This document shows, one piece after another, positions 51,722 through 60,824 of a stretch of 64,000 bases of DNA. How positions within the stretch are numbered: position 1 is the stretch's first letter; each line of letters starts with the position of its first letter. Source of the stretch: Candidatus Accumulibacter proximus (GTDB lineage: Bacteria > Pseudomonadota > Gammaproteobacteria > Burkholderiales > Rhodocyclaceae); contig JADJMH010000037.1 in the NCBI GenBank assembly GCA_016709675.1, positions 1-64,000 of the forward strand. The letters run 5' to 3'. The position numbers and the translations under genes are program-made. The notes beneath the pieces were generated by a model. The model did not search any database. It worked only from the letters and a program-made list of their open reading frames with translations, and was not told where the DNA came from.

Positions 51722-54658
51722 TCACGGCTTACACTTCCTTGCAGTGGCTCCGGTCGGCAGCGAAAACTCCCACTGAGGCATTGGCCGGCCAAACAGGTAG
51801 CCCTGGTAAGCAGTACAACCATTGGCGGCAAGAAATTCACGTTGTGCCTCTGTTTCTACGCCCTCGGCGATCACGGCCAGACCCATGCTTTGCGCCAGAG
51901 CCACGATGGTTCGGGCGATGGCGGCGTCGTTGGGATCCGTCAGCACATCCCTGACGAAGGACTGGTCAATCTTGAGTTGGTCGAGCGGCAAGCGTTTCAG
52001 ATAAGACAGCGAAGAATAGCCCGTGCCAAAGTCGTCCAGCGAGAAGCCGATGCCTCTGCCTTTCAGCACGGTCATCTTGGTGATGATGTCTTCCACATCA
52101 TCCAGCAGCAGGCTCTCGGTCAGTTCCAGTTTCAGTTTCTGAGGGTTAACTCCGGTGCTGTCGATTATCGCCAGTACCTGATCCACGAAATCCCCATGGC
52201 GGAACTGGCGGGCGCTGACATTGACCGCGACCGTGAGATGAGACATCTTCGGCAGGGCTTCCCAGGCCACCAGTTGGGCGCATGCAGTTTCAAGTACCCA
52301 ATGACCTATGGGAATGATAAGTCCCGTTGCCTCGGCCTGAGGAATGAACTCGACTGGAGGCACCATGCCGCGCCGCGGATGCTGCCAGCGCACCAAGACC
52401 TCGGCACCCGTCCGGTTTCCGGCGCTGTCCACCTGGGGTTGGTAGTAAAGGCAGAACTGCCCCTCCCGCACCGCCTCGCGCAGATCGCTATCCAGGGTGG
52501 CGCGGGCAGCGACGACTGCCTGCATCTCGGGATCGAAGAAGCGCAGTGAGTTGCGGCCACCTGCCTTGGCCTGATACATGGCCGTATCGGCGCGTTTCAA
52601 CAACTCATCGACCGAGAGTGAGTGGCCTCGAAACAGGGTGATGCCAATACTCGATGTGCAGTGATAGCTGCGCGTGGTCGTCAAGTCCGCTCGAAGAGTC
52701 AGATCGAGCAGGTAAGGCTGGCTAACGACGCGCAGAATCTTCAGGGCAACGCCTTCCGCCTGCGTGACGGCGAGCACATCTTCGCTGAGATCTTCGAGTA
52801 TCACCACAAACTCGTCGCCGCCGTGACGCGCGACGGTATCGCCTTCACGAACGGCGGCTTGAAGGCGGCTTGTCACCTCTACCAGAAACTGGTCGCCAAC
52901 GTCATGCCCCAGCGTGTCGTTGAGGGTCTTGAAATCATCCATGTCTAGCAGCATCAATGCACCATAGCGATTGCGGCGGGTGCTGCTGGCTAGTGCCTTT
53001 TCCAGCCGGTCGAGCAGGAGCCGCCGATTGGGCAGATCGGTGAGCGGGTCGTAGAAGGCCAAACGTTCGATCTTGTCGGCCGTCGCCTTGCGCTCGCTGA
53101 TGTCCGCGTTGGTGCCAACGAGCCGCAAAGGCTTGCCGTTGGCATCGCGGCTTACCACCATGCCGCGGCCAAGCGTCCATAGCCAAGTGCCATCCTTGCA
53201 CAACATGCGAAACTCAATCGCGGCCGAGCGTGTCTTGCCGTCGATATGGGCCTGGATTGCCACCATCACCTTGGGCATGTCCTCCGGGTGGACACGGCTC
53301 GACCATTCGGAGGAGTTATTCCCGATCTCACCTTCGGCAAAACCGAGCATTTCTTTCCATCGTCGCGAGTACAGTGCGTCACCAGTCTGGATGTTCCAAT
53401 CCCAAACGCCTTCACCTGCGCCTTCGAGTGCAAACTTCCAGCGCTCTTCGCTTTCCAGCAATGCCGCCTCGGCCTTCTTGCGCTCGGTAATGTCGGCCAG
53501 GATGCAGTGGGTTTGGCAGAAATTGCCTTCTCTGTCATAGCCAATTCGACCGTTGATCTCAACCAGCCGAGTGCTACCGTCCTTGCGTCTGATGTCGAAG
53601 ACCGGACCATCCACCTTGCCTCTTGATAGCAATTGAGGAAACTCCCGACCCAGGGTCTTGAGCGAACCCTCGTCGAGGAAATCTCCGATGAAACGTCCAA
53701 TTGCCTCGTCATGCGTGAAGCCGAACAACTTCAGCCAGGCGTTGTTAACTTGCAGAATGTTGCCTGCCGCATCGAGAGACTGATAGGCCAGTGGTGCCTG
53801 TTCATATAGATTGCGAAAGCGTTCCTCGCTATCCCGCAGCGCTTCCTCCGCGCGATACCTTTCGGTGATATCACTAAACACCAGCACCACGCCGACGATT
53901 TCTCCTGCAGCATTGCGGATAGGGGCCGCGCTGTCGGCAATCCGGTACTCCTGCCCGTCCTTGGCCAGCAATACCGTATGGTTGGCGAGGCCAACCACCT
54001 GACCATGCGCGAGGACCGATTGCACCGGACTGACTCCCGGTTCGCGAGTATCGGCATTGAAGAGGCGGAAGACCTCGGACAAGGGCCGACCCAGGGCGTC
54101 GGCCAGCATCCATCCGCAAAGACGCTCCGCCATGGGATTCATCCGGGTCACCCGGCCGACAGTATCCGTGGCGATCACTGCGTCGCCGATGGAGTGCAGG
54201 GTGACGGCGAGATTTTCTTCGCTTTCCTTCAGAGCGTCTTCGCGCTGGCCCAGGGTTAGCAGCAGGCGATTGAAGCCGCCGAACAGTTCGCCGACTTCGT
54301 CCTGGCGCGTGATGGGCAAGGGTTGGAGCGGCAGGCCCGCAGCCGACTGAGCGGCCAATGTCTGGGCGGTCGCCACCACCGGTGCAAGTTGGCGTCTCAG
54401 CATCCACCAGGTCAGGCTTCCGGCCAGCAGCGTAAAAAGAATGGTACCCAGCAGCATGCGCTCTTGCATCGCGCGAATCGGGGCAAAGGCTTCCGCGGTG
54501 GGCATGAAAGCCGCAAGGTACCAGCCTGCCGCAGGAACGCCCTTGGCCGAGGATAGCACCTCCACACCCCGTGGATTGACGACGACACCCGAACCCTCGT
54601 AGCCCTGAATAAAGCGGTCAACCAACCAATTGACGCCGGCCGGAGGAAGTGTTTCCAT
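51722..54658 (-). CDS. PAS-GGDEF-EAL cyclic-di-GMP enzyme, main part
   Basis: 978 residues, inner-membrane signalling protein. In order: end of a periplasmic Cache-like sensor (WLVDRFIQGYEGSGVVVNPR), a membrane helix (LLGTILFTLLAGSLTWWML), HAMP (RRQLAPVVATAQTLAAQS), three PAS domains (DAVIATDTVGRVTRMNPMAE; YQSLDAAGNILQVNNAWLKL; WKFALEGAGEGVWDWNIQTG), GGDEF with intact active site (RHGGDEFVVILED), and EAL (AEVLVRWQHPRRG; DDFGTGYSSLSYLKRLPLDQ). The EAL signature reads EVL in place of EAL but retains the DDFGTG loop. The true N-terminus lies upstream at 55326; this start is a product of a frameshift at about 54640. Confidence 0.87.
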   Translation of the reverse strand: METLPPAGVNWLVDRFIQGYEGSGVVVNPRGVEVLSSAKGVPAAGWYLAAFMPTAEAFAPIRAMQERMLLGTILFTLLAGSLTWWMLRRQLAPVVATAQTLAAQSAAGLPLQPLPITRQDEVGELFGGFNRLLLTLGQREDALKESEENLAVTLHSIGDAVIATDTVGRVTRMNPMAERLCGWMLADALGRPLSEVFRLFNADTREPGVSPVQSVLAHGQVVGLANHTVLLAKDGQEYRIADSAAPIRNAAGEIVGVVLVFSDITERYRAEEALRDSEERFRNLYEQAPLAYQSLDAAGNILQVNNAWLKLFGFTHDEAIGRFIGDFLDEGSLKTLGREFPQLLSRGKVDGPVFDIRRKDGSTRLVEINGRIGYDREGNFCQTHCILADITERKKAEAALLESEERWKFALEGAGEGVWDWNIQTGDALYSRRWKEMLGFAEGEIGNNSSEWSSRVHPEDMPKVMVAIQAHIDGKTRSAAIEFRMLCKDGTWLWTLGRGMVVSRDANGKPLRLVGTNADISERKATADKIERLAFYDPLTDLPNRRLLLDRLEKALASSTRRNRYGALMLLDMDDFKTLNDTLGHDVGDQFLVEVTSRLQAAVREGDTVARHGGDEFVVILEDLSEDVLAVTQAEGVALKILRVVSQPYLLDLTLRADLTTTRSYHCTSSIGITLFRGHSLSVDELLKRADTAMYQAKAGGRNSLRFFDPEMQAVVAARATLDSDLREAVREGQFCLYYQPQVDSAGNRTGAEVLVRWQHPRRGMVPPVEFIPQAEATGLIIPIGHWVLETACAQLVAWEALPKMSHLTVAVNVSARQFRHGDFVDQVLAIIDSTGVNPQKLKLELTESLLLDDVEDIITKMTVLKGRGIGFSLDDFGTGYSSLSYLKRLPLDQLKIDQSFVRDVLTDPNDAAIARTIVALAQSMGLAVIAEGVETEAQREFLAANGCTAYQGYLFGRPMPQWEFSLPTGATARKCKP

Positions 54659-55326
54659 GATGCGACTTTGTCGGTGGCAGTGATAATCAGCCGGTGTTCC
54701 CGCGCAACTATCAAGTAGCCGCCGGTCGTGCCGTGGGTGCTTTCGGTGATCTTGTCCAGAAAGCCGGGCGTCCCAAGATTTACCACGCCACCCAGACCGC
54801 CAATCACCTTGCCCTGATGATCACGAACGGGCACGGTAATACCGAAGACTGGCGCCCGCAATTTCTTGCCCATCACCTGTCGGCCGATGGTCGATCTGCC
54901 CTCTTGCAACGCAGCCGCCACTGTATCGATGTCGAGATAATTGGCGCCAATCCGCCTGGCTGCGGGAAGACTGTCAGCAATCACGGTACCGTCTGTCCGG
55001 TAGGTAATGACGCCGCCGTTGAAGAAAATCTGAAGAACCGAACGGTCTTCGAGGAATCGCTACATGATCGCAGCGTCGCCCAGCATGGCAGGGGTAAGTC
55101 TTTCGACAACTTTTTCCAGCGCACTCAAGCGGTCACCCAACTCTTGATTGATGTTGGCGGCGAGTAGGGAGACGATCGAATACTGCTGTTCGCCCAGCAG
55201 GCGCTCCATATCCTCGCGCAGCACCCGGCTCGCGTAGAACGCCAGCGCCCAGATGCTGATGACGAAAATGGAAAGTGTGAACAGGGTCACCCGGGTCTTG
55301 AGCGAGCGCTGCAGCAGAGCAATCAT
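54659..55326 (-). pseudogene. N-terminal sensor part of the PAS-GGDEF-EAL gene, with in-frame stop
   Basis: Starts MIALLQRSLKTRVTLFTLSI at 55326 with a membrane helix (VTLFTLSIFVISIWALAFYA), then a dCache-type periplasmic domain. A TAG at 55062-55060 follows DAAIM; the same frame continues after it with RFLEDRSVLQIFFNGGVITY, then RTDGTVIADSLPAARRIGAN and GYLIVAREHRLIITATDK, so CAG (Gln) to TAG is the simplest change. Near 54640 the run ACAAAGTCGC loses frame; one more A restores DKSRIMETLPP of the main part. Two lesions in one conserved gene: either a pseudogene or one real and one sequencing error. Confidence 0.78.
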
Positions 55327-56278
55327 TTCACGTGTCTTTGTCGTCGATGCATCGGCAACGATAGGAAATGCAACCAGCCTTCAAGATGCATTGCTGACGT
55401 ATTATGCCGCAGTCAATCGCCAATTTCGCGCCCACATGAGCCGCGAATGGCGGAAGACCCCCAGAATCGCTCGCCAAGCACTGCCCGTAATCCGGCGCTT
55501 GGCCGCCTCCTGCAGCAGCGGCCTTGGCTAACAGTGATCGATGATCCATTGGCCGCAATGGGCACAGGAGCGGATCCTTCAGAATGTTGCGTTCCGCGAA
55601 TTGAATTGCCCGGAAGATATTGTTTTTGTCATATGACGGCACCGTCCGCAAACGCTGAACTGCGGCCATACACATGAAAGTCTTGACCGTCTCTTGTGGG
55701 TCGCGAGCAGTCCTACAGAGAATTCGGAAGCGGTCATTGGTCGGCTCGGAGCTTCGACAAGCCCGTCAATGGCAGCACCGGTCACCGAACAGACGTTCTG
55801 ACCGGCGAAACTGGAGGTCGGGATCTGGGCGAACGCTGCTCGCCAGCCCGCCAGAGATCCAGCATTTCCCGCTCGCTGGCATGGCGTTGTTGTCCCCTCC
55901 GCCTACCAATGCCACGAATCAACCGCTTGATTGGACCACATATAAGTAGTTGATTTGTAATGAGCCAATTTGATGCGCTCGTGGACTTCCGCTCTCCGAG
56001 ACGAGCGACCCCGGAGAGAAGAATGGCCAGGAGAGAATGAAAAAGGCTAATTCAGGGCGCCCGAGCGAAGAGCCGAAGTCCACAGCAACCCGCACGGACC
56101 CGCGCCAACACGCGGGAGTAGGCGAAAAAAGACCAACCCGATGAGGGGTTGGCCTTCTTGTCTGGTGGTGCAATCGCACCCTGGATCACAACTCGCTATC
56201 GGGGCATGTGAGTACTGCTGAGTATTGCATAGGGTGCTTGTCTGTCGATCGCGAATGCATTCGGCAAGCCAGTAACCC
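55327..56278. other. Intergenic, about 950 bases
   Basis: No gene recognised. Frames at 55328-55675 and 55579-55785 lack family features. A minus-strand terminator-like hairpin lies at 56133-56152 (listed separately). No tRNA or rRNA was seen. Confidence 0.5.
56125..56152 (-). terminator. Rho-independent terminator after hsdM (minus strand)
   Basis: Read on the minus strand: CCAACCC, a 6-base loop, GGGTTGG, then TCTTTTTT (56133-56152 stem, T-run to about 56125). It stands about 130 bases beyond the hsdM stop, in the right direction to end the hsd transcript. Confidence 0.72.
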
Positions 56279-57736
56279 TTATCGTTGAAGGCCGACCGCC
56301 ACATCCCGGAACGAGGCGAGGGCGGCCTCCAGGTGCTCGATGATCTCCAGTGCAAGCACTTCGGGTGGCGGCAGGTCGTCGAGGTTCTCCAGACTGTCGT
56401 CCTTGAGCCAGAAAATGTCCAGGCTCGCCTTGTCGCGAGCGATCAAGTCGGCGTGGGCAAAGTATTTGAAACGCTCCGTTTCCTTTCGCGCTTGGCGGTT
56501 CTCCGGGTTGTAGCAGGAGACGAAGTCACGCAGGTCGTCGAGCTTCAGTGGCCTGGTCTTCAAGGTGAAATGCTTGTTGCTGCGCAGGTCGTAGATCCAG
56601 ACGCCCTGCGTGTGCCCCCGACCATCCTTGGGCCTGCCATCGAAGAACAACACGTTCGCCTTCACGCCCTGCGCATAGAAAATTCCGGTCGGCAGGCGCA
56701 GCAGCGTATGGACATCGCAGTTTTCAAGGAGCTTGCGGCGAATCTTCTCGCCGGCACCGCCTTCGAACAGCACGTTGTCCGGTAGCACCACCGCGGCCTG
56801 GCCGTTGTCCTTCAGGATGGTGACAATGTGCTGCAGGAAATTGAGCTGCTTGTTCGACGTGGTTTCCCAGAAGTCCTGCCGTTCGTAGGTCAGCGCGTCC
56901 CTGTCCTCTTCACCTTCCGCGTTGGTGATCGTCATGCTGCTCTTCTTGCCGAAGGGCGGATTGGCGAGCACATAGTCGAAACGCTTCCCTGGATCGGCGA
57001 TCAATGCATCCGCCCGATCGACGGTCGGCTCTCCATCCAACTCGCCTATGTTGTGTAGGAACAAATTCATCAGGCACATGCGGCGTGTATTCGGTACGAT
57101 CTCGTTGCCGTGGAAGGTCTGGTGATGCAGAAACTCCTTCTGCTTCTTGTCCAGCCGGTTGCCGGGCCGGGTCAGCCAATTGTAGGCGCCGAGAAAGAAG
57201 CCGCCGGTGCCGCAGGCCGGGTCGGCAATCGACTTCGTCGGCTCGGGGCGCACGCATTCGACCATCGCCTGAATCAGCGCCCGCGGCGTGAAGTACTGGC
57301 CGGCACCGCTCTTGGTGTCTTCGGCATTCTTCTGCAGCAGGCCTTCGTAGAGATCGCCCTTGGTATCGGCATCCATGCCGACCCAGCTTTCCGCGTCGAT
57401 CATCTGGACCAGGCGCGAGAGCTTGGCGGGATCCTGAATCTTGTTCTGGGCCTTGAAGAAGATCGCGCCGAGCATGCCCGGGCCGCTGCCCAGCTTGTGC
57501 AAGGTCGCCAGGTAATGCGCCTCCAACGGCTCGCCGACCTTGCTCCGTAGCGAAGCCCAGTCATGGCTGCGCGGAATGTGCGTGTCTCGGTTGTATGGTT
57601 CCTGCGCGTACTCATGCGCCATTTTCAGGAACAGCAGGTAGGTGAGTTGCTCAAGGTAATCGCCGTAACTGACACCGTCATCGCGCAGTGTGTGGCAGAA
57701 GTTCCAGACTTTCTGGACGAGGGCGGATGTGTTCAT
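56279..57736 (-). CDS. hsdM: Type I restriction-modification methyltransferase subunit HsdM
   Basis: 485 residues, complete. N6-adenine methyltransferase of a type I system: HsdM_N helical region (MNTSALVQKVWNFCHTLRDD, YLEQLTYLLFLKMAHEYAQE), SAM-binding motif DPACGTGGFFLGAYNWL, catalytic motif NPPFGKKS and GQYFTPRALIQAMVECV. The target-recognition subunit HsdS, which it needs for specificity, survives only as an N-terminal stub upstream. The ATG overlaps the preceding TGA (ATGA), so it is the last gene of the hsd operon. No lesions seen. Confidence 0.92.
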   Translation of the reverse strand: MNTSALVQKVWNFCHTLRDDGVSYGDYLEQLTYLLFLKMAHEYAQEPYNRDTHIPRSHDWASLRSKVGEPLEAHYLATLHKLGSGPGMLGAIFFKAQNKIQDPAKLSRLVQMIDAESWVGMDADTKGDLYEGLLQKNAEDTKSGAGQYFTPRALIQAMVECVRPEPTKSIADPACGTGGFFLGAYNWLTRPGNRLDKKQKEFLHHQTFHGNEIVPNTRRMCLMNLFLHNIGELDGEPTVDRADALIADPGKRFDYVLANPPFGKKSSMTITNAEGEEDRDALTYERQDFWETTSNKQLNFLQHIVTILKDNGQAAVVLPDNVLFEGGAGEKIRRKLLENCDVHTLLRLPTGIFYAQGVKANVLFFDGRPKDGRGHTQGVWIYDLRSNKHFTLKTRPLKLDDLRDFVSCYNPENRQARKETERFKYFAHADLIARDKASLDIFWLKDDSLENLDDLPPPEVLALEIIEHLEAALASFRDVAVGLQR

Positions 57737-58128
57737 TTCACGATTGACAGTTGTCGCAGCGCCTGGCGCAGTTCATGCTCAAGCAGGGAAAAAGCCGCAA
57801 GCTTTCGCAAGCGCGGCAGGGAGACCTGTTCACCCAAGGCATTCAACATCGGCGAGACGCCTCTTCTTCGACGCAGCCCTGAGGGATGCGTCGCGTTGAA
57901 GGCCGTATTCAGCAATGCTTTCGGATCGGGAGTCCCTTCCGCGACTCCCGCCGACCAAGGCAAACCGAGTGCCTCATCGCTGAGTGTGGTACCAAACACG
58001 CTGCGCAGGGCATCGCCATCGACGATGGCCCACGCTTCCGTCTCGCGCACCGGAATGACGGCGACACCGAGACCCGCGTCCGCGTGTTCCTGGTACAGTC
58101 TATCGATTGCAAGACCGAGGTAATACAT
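57733..58128 (-). CDS. DUF4276-like protein (RloB/toprim-type partner), short
   Basis: 131 residues if started at the ATG 58128. It reads YYLGLAIDRLYQEHADAGLG, VAVIPVRETEAWAIVDGDAL, RSVFGTTLSDEALGLPW and LPRLRKLAAFSLLEHELRQA. The VPVRETEAW-x-D core is typical of DUF4276-type partners of AAA ATPases (compare R-linked rlo genes found inside type I loci). Members are usually near 200 residues, so an N-terminal part may be missing. In the present sequence it is also read in fusion with the ATPase, because of a frameshift in an A-run at about 58270. Confidence 0.6.
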   Translation of the reverse strand: MYYLGLAIDRLYQEHADAGLGVAVIPVRETEAWAIVDGDALRSVFGTTLSDEALGLPWSAGVAEGTPDPKALLNTAFNATHPSGLRRRRGVSPMLNALGEQVSLPRLRKLAAFSLLEHELRQALRQLSIVK

Positions 58129-59415
58129 GCTCAGCCCTCCGTGCTCACCGTTTCCAGCATGTTCCTGACTTCCCAGTCCGATACGAAGCCTTGCGGGACA
58201 TCGTCCTCGCCGAAAAGTGACGTTTGTAGCTTTGCACGGACCGGGCGCAAGCGGGTCTTCCGGCGTTGTTCTCTTTTTTCCCGGATCGCTGACGGTGGCA
58301 GTGTCGGCGAAGAGGACGTAACCATGTCGCGGACTGAACTCCTTGTCGATCAAGGCCGACAGCACCACCGGCGTATGGCTGTTGAGCAGCAACTGGCTCA
58401 ACGGCGCCGATTCATCTTCCTCGGAGAATTCCTGCGGATAGCTCACCATGTCCCGCAGGCGTTGGGTCAGTTGCTTGATTCTTGCCGGGTGGACGCCATT
58501 TTCCGGCTCTTCGAAGCAGATCAGTCCCCGGTGGCGCGGATCGTGCAGGAGCGTCAGCAGCGCCAGCACGCGCAGCGTACCGTCGGAAATCATGCGTGAC
58601 GAAAACGGGAGGCCATCGCGCATGGTGAGCTGGATGCGGTATTCGCGACTTGCCTCATGCAAATCGGCGTCGAGCGCCGTAATGCCGGGAATGAGACTAT
58701 TCAGCTCGGCCACGATATCGCTGAGAACGCCGCCGGGGCGCTCCTTCGTTGCCGTCTCGGCCTTCACTTGCGCGAGAACGGCAGCCAGATTGGAACCGTC
58801 TGCAGCCAAGACATCGGTGGCCGTTGCTGGCACCGGCTTGCGCAACAAGGCAGGATCGAGTTGCAGCAGTCGCCAGTAGCGCATTTCCTCCCGCAAGGCG
58901 AACAGGTGTGGAAACTCCGCGTTGGTGATGCTGTAGAGTACAGTCGCTTCGGCCGCACTGGCCGGCCGATTCCGTCCCTGCTTGCCGTCCTGATGGACGC
59001 TGAACGTGAGACCTTCGGAACGGTCTTCAGTGGTCAACCAGGGCTTGATGCGGTTGTATTTGAGATACTTGGTGCGAAATGCCGTGGAGGGCGGCATCCA
59101 CTCTGTCCAGCGGTCATCCTTGCGCATGATCGGGAATACCTGCTCGCGTGCCACCTGTATCCGCTCGATTCCGGGCTTGATTCTCCTCCGCTCCAGAGTG
59201 ACTTCATAACGCATGCGGGTATGGCTGAGCTTTACTTCGCTCCCCCAGGGGTCGCGGACGACCGGATCGACCAGTACTTCGGCGGCGAGGCGAATCTGAT
59301 TGCCTCGTCCCGCCGCGGTCTGCCGGAAAAGGTCCAGTGGCTCACCGCGCATCTCCTTGACCGCTTCTGCCACGTCGCGCGTAGCTAGGTTGGCCAGCAA
59401 CTGAATGACCGCAAC
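58129..59415 (-). pseudogene. AAA ATPase (RloA/OLD-like) lacking the Walker A region
   Basis: Begins at AVIQLLANLATRDVAEAVKE, the segment that normally follows GxxGxGKS-N-FD; everything upstream, including Walker A, is absent. The rest is good: LAAEVLVDPVVRDPWG, RMISDGTLRVLALLTLLHDP, the Walker B/signature GLICFEEPENGVHPARI and LLNSHTPVVLSALID. Near 58270 (GGAAAAAAGAGAACAA) a one-base shift sends the frame into a spurious linker. In the other frame the natural end is RAKLQTSLFGEDDVPQGFVS...STEG with a stop just before the next ATG. Could not hydrolyse ATP as it stands. Confidence 0.68.
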
Positions 59416-59538
59416 ATACTCACTCGCCTTTAAGTTCGATCCGAATGGTCCATCAACGATGTCATCACCGGGCCGCGAGAACAGATCGCCGAACTCGATC
59501 TCAATCCATCCGCGTGGCAGGTCCGCTTCCTCACTCAC
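59410..59538 (-). pseudogene. hsdS: HsdS N-terminal stub fused to the ATPase
   Basis: 43 residues: SEEADLPRGWIEIEFGDLFS, RPGDDIVDGPFGSNLKASEY. This is the start of a type I specificity subunit's first target-recognition domain (LP-GW...DLF, DGPFGSNLK-SEY). The frame then passes directly into the AAA ATPase, so both target domains are deleted. The GTG start overlaps the hsdR stop (GTGA), as expected for an hsd operon. Confidence 0.75.
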
Positions 59539-60675
59539 GCCACCAACTCCTCATTCATCTCTTCCATCAGCCCATCGAGTGGCTTGCCGAACACCTCCCA
59601 GGCGCGCTGCAGACCCCCCTTGCGGGCGAATTCGGCATAGTCGAAATCGTCTCGGGTGATGCTGCAACTGCTGGCGATGTGGTCCTTGATCAGGCGGAGC
59701 CACTCGGTCTGCTCGGGGGTAAAAGCGGTCGTCCGTTGGGCATTGTGGCGAAAGATCCATTCCTGGAAGCGCTTGTCCACCTGCTCGCTGAAGGGCTTCA
59801 GTTCGCTATCCAGGCCGATGGCAAAGCGCACCAGTGCGATCAAGTCGATCAACTGGCGCCTGGTGTCCGCGCCTTTTACCTGGGAGGACTGCACACGGGC
59901 ATAGGCGCTCCACAGGCGCTCGGTGGTGAGCAGCAGCGGTGGCCGGCTCAGGGCCTCGTGGAGGGTCTCGATCATGTCGAAGGTGAGAGTGCGGCGCTGA
60001 TAGGGTTGCTGGTAGAAGAAACTCAGGGCGGCAATCTCTTCCTTGTGCTGAGCGATGTAATCAGCAAAGGTGCGAATGACCTGGTGAGCCTGCGCTTCGG
60101 CCTGCGCGCCGAAGCCGGAGAAAGTGACCTGGTCGAGGTTCACGTGGTCGATCAACTGCTCGCGCTCCTGGCGGGCGGTTTCAATCTGCTCACGCAGTTC
60201 GGGTTGGTCGAAGGGCGCACAGGCGGCGGCGACGCGCATTCGCCTGGCGGCGGCGATTTCGTCGAGCGTGAGCGTGTCCTCGGAACGGGTAATGTCCCTG
60301 GCTTTGGCTGTAGTCAGTGCGGTTTCGACGATCTTGTCAGGGTCGATCGCGATGATCAGACTCTTGCCGAGTTCGCCGATGGCAATGCCACCGGAGGCTT
60401 TCTCGATACGTGCTTTTGCCTTGTCGTCGAGCTGCTTGGCCAGCCGCACCAACCGGTTGGCCAAACTGAGTATGGTGTCGTCGTCACGGTGGCCGATGGC
60501 GACGCCTTGCAACAAATCTTTGAGCGGGACACTTGGCTTTTTCTCCAGTGGGCGGCTCTCGGTTTTGAGTGACTTCTCCACGCCGACGGCGTCAATCAGC
60601 ACGAAGCGGGTCTTGGCGCTGTCGGCGCTGTTGGAGACTCGCCGCAGGTCTTCAAAGCCGAGGCTGCGCACGCCA
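59535..60675 (-). pseudogene. hsdR: hsdR 3' part, separated by the IS21 insertion
   Basis: C-terminal 380 residues of the type I restriction endonuclease subunit R: RSLGFEDLRRVSNSADSAKT, RFVLIDAVGVEKS, SVPLKDLLQGVAIG, then the helical C-terminal region (FRHNAQRTTAFTPEQTEWLR, SITRDDFDYAEFARKGGLQR). It ends ELVA with TGA overlapping the hsdS GTG. The upstream part of the gene resumes at 63564 after the IS21 element; joining gives MKGRGV-RSLGFEDLRR in frame. Confidence 0.86.
60671..60675. repeat. Target duplication of IS21 element, left
   Basis: CGCCA before the left end TGTTAATTCGCG, repeated as CGCCA at 63564-63568 on the right. Confidence 0.75.
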
Positions 60676-60824
60676 TGTTAATTCGCGCCTCTATAAGGCC
60701 ATTCGAGTGGCGGCACAATGAGGCCACCCGAATCGCGGCGCAATGAGGCCAGTAGAAGGTAAGTAAAGCCGGTTTCGGACTTCCAATTGCGTAACCTCTG
60801 GCAATTTTGCCGGGGGCAGACGCA

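Noticed and set aside
56125..56180. Possible tRNA or 5S-like fold near the hairpin
   Set aside because: The stem with T-run fits a terminator on the minus strand; no cloverleaf or CCA end could be drawn.
59445..60572. 375-codon plus-strand frame
   Set aside because: Shadow of the hsdR 3' part, which has family motifs on the minus strand.
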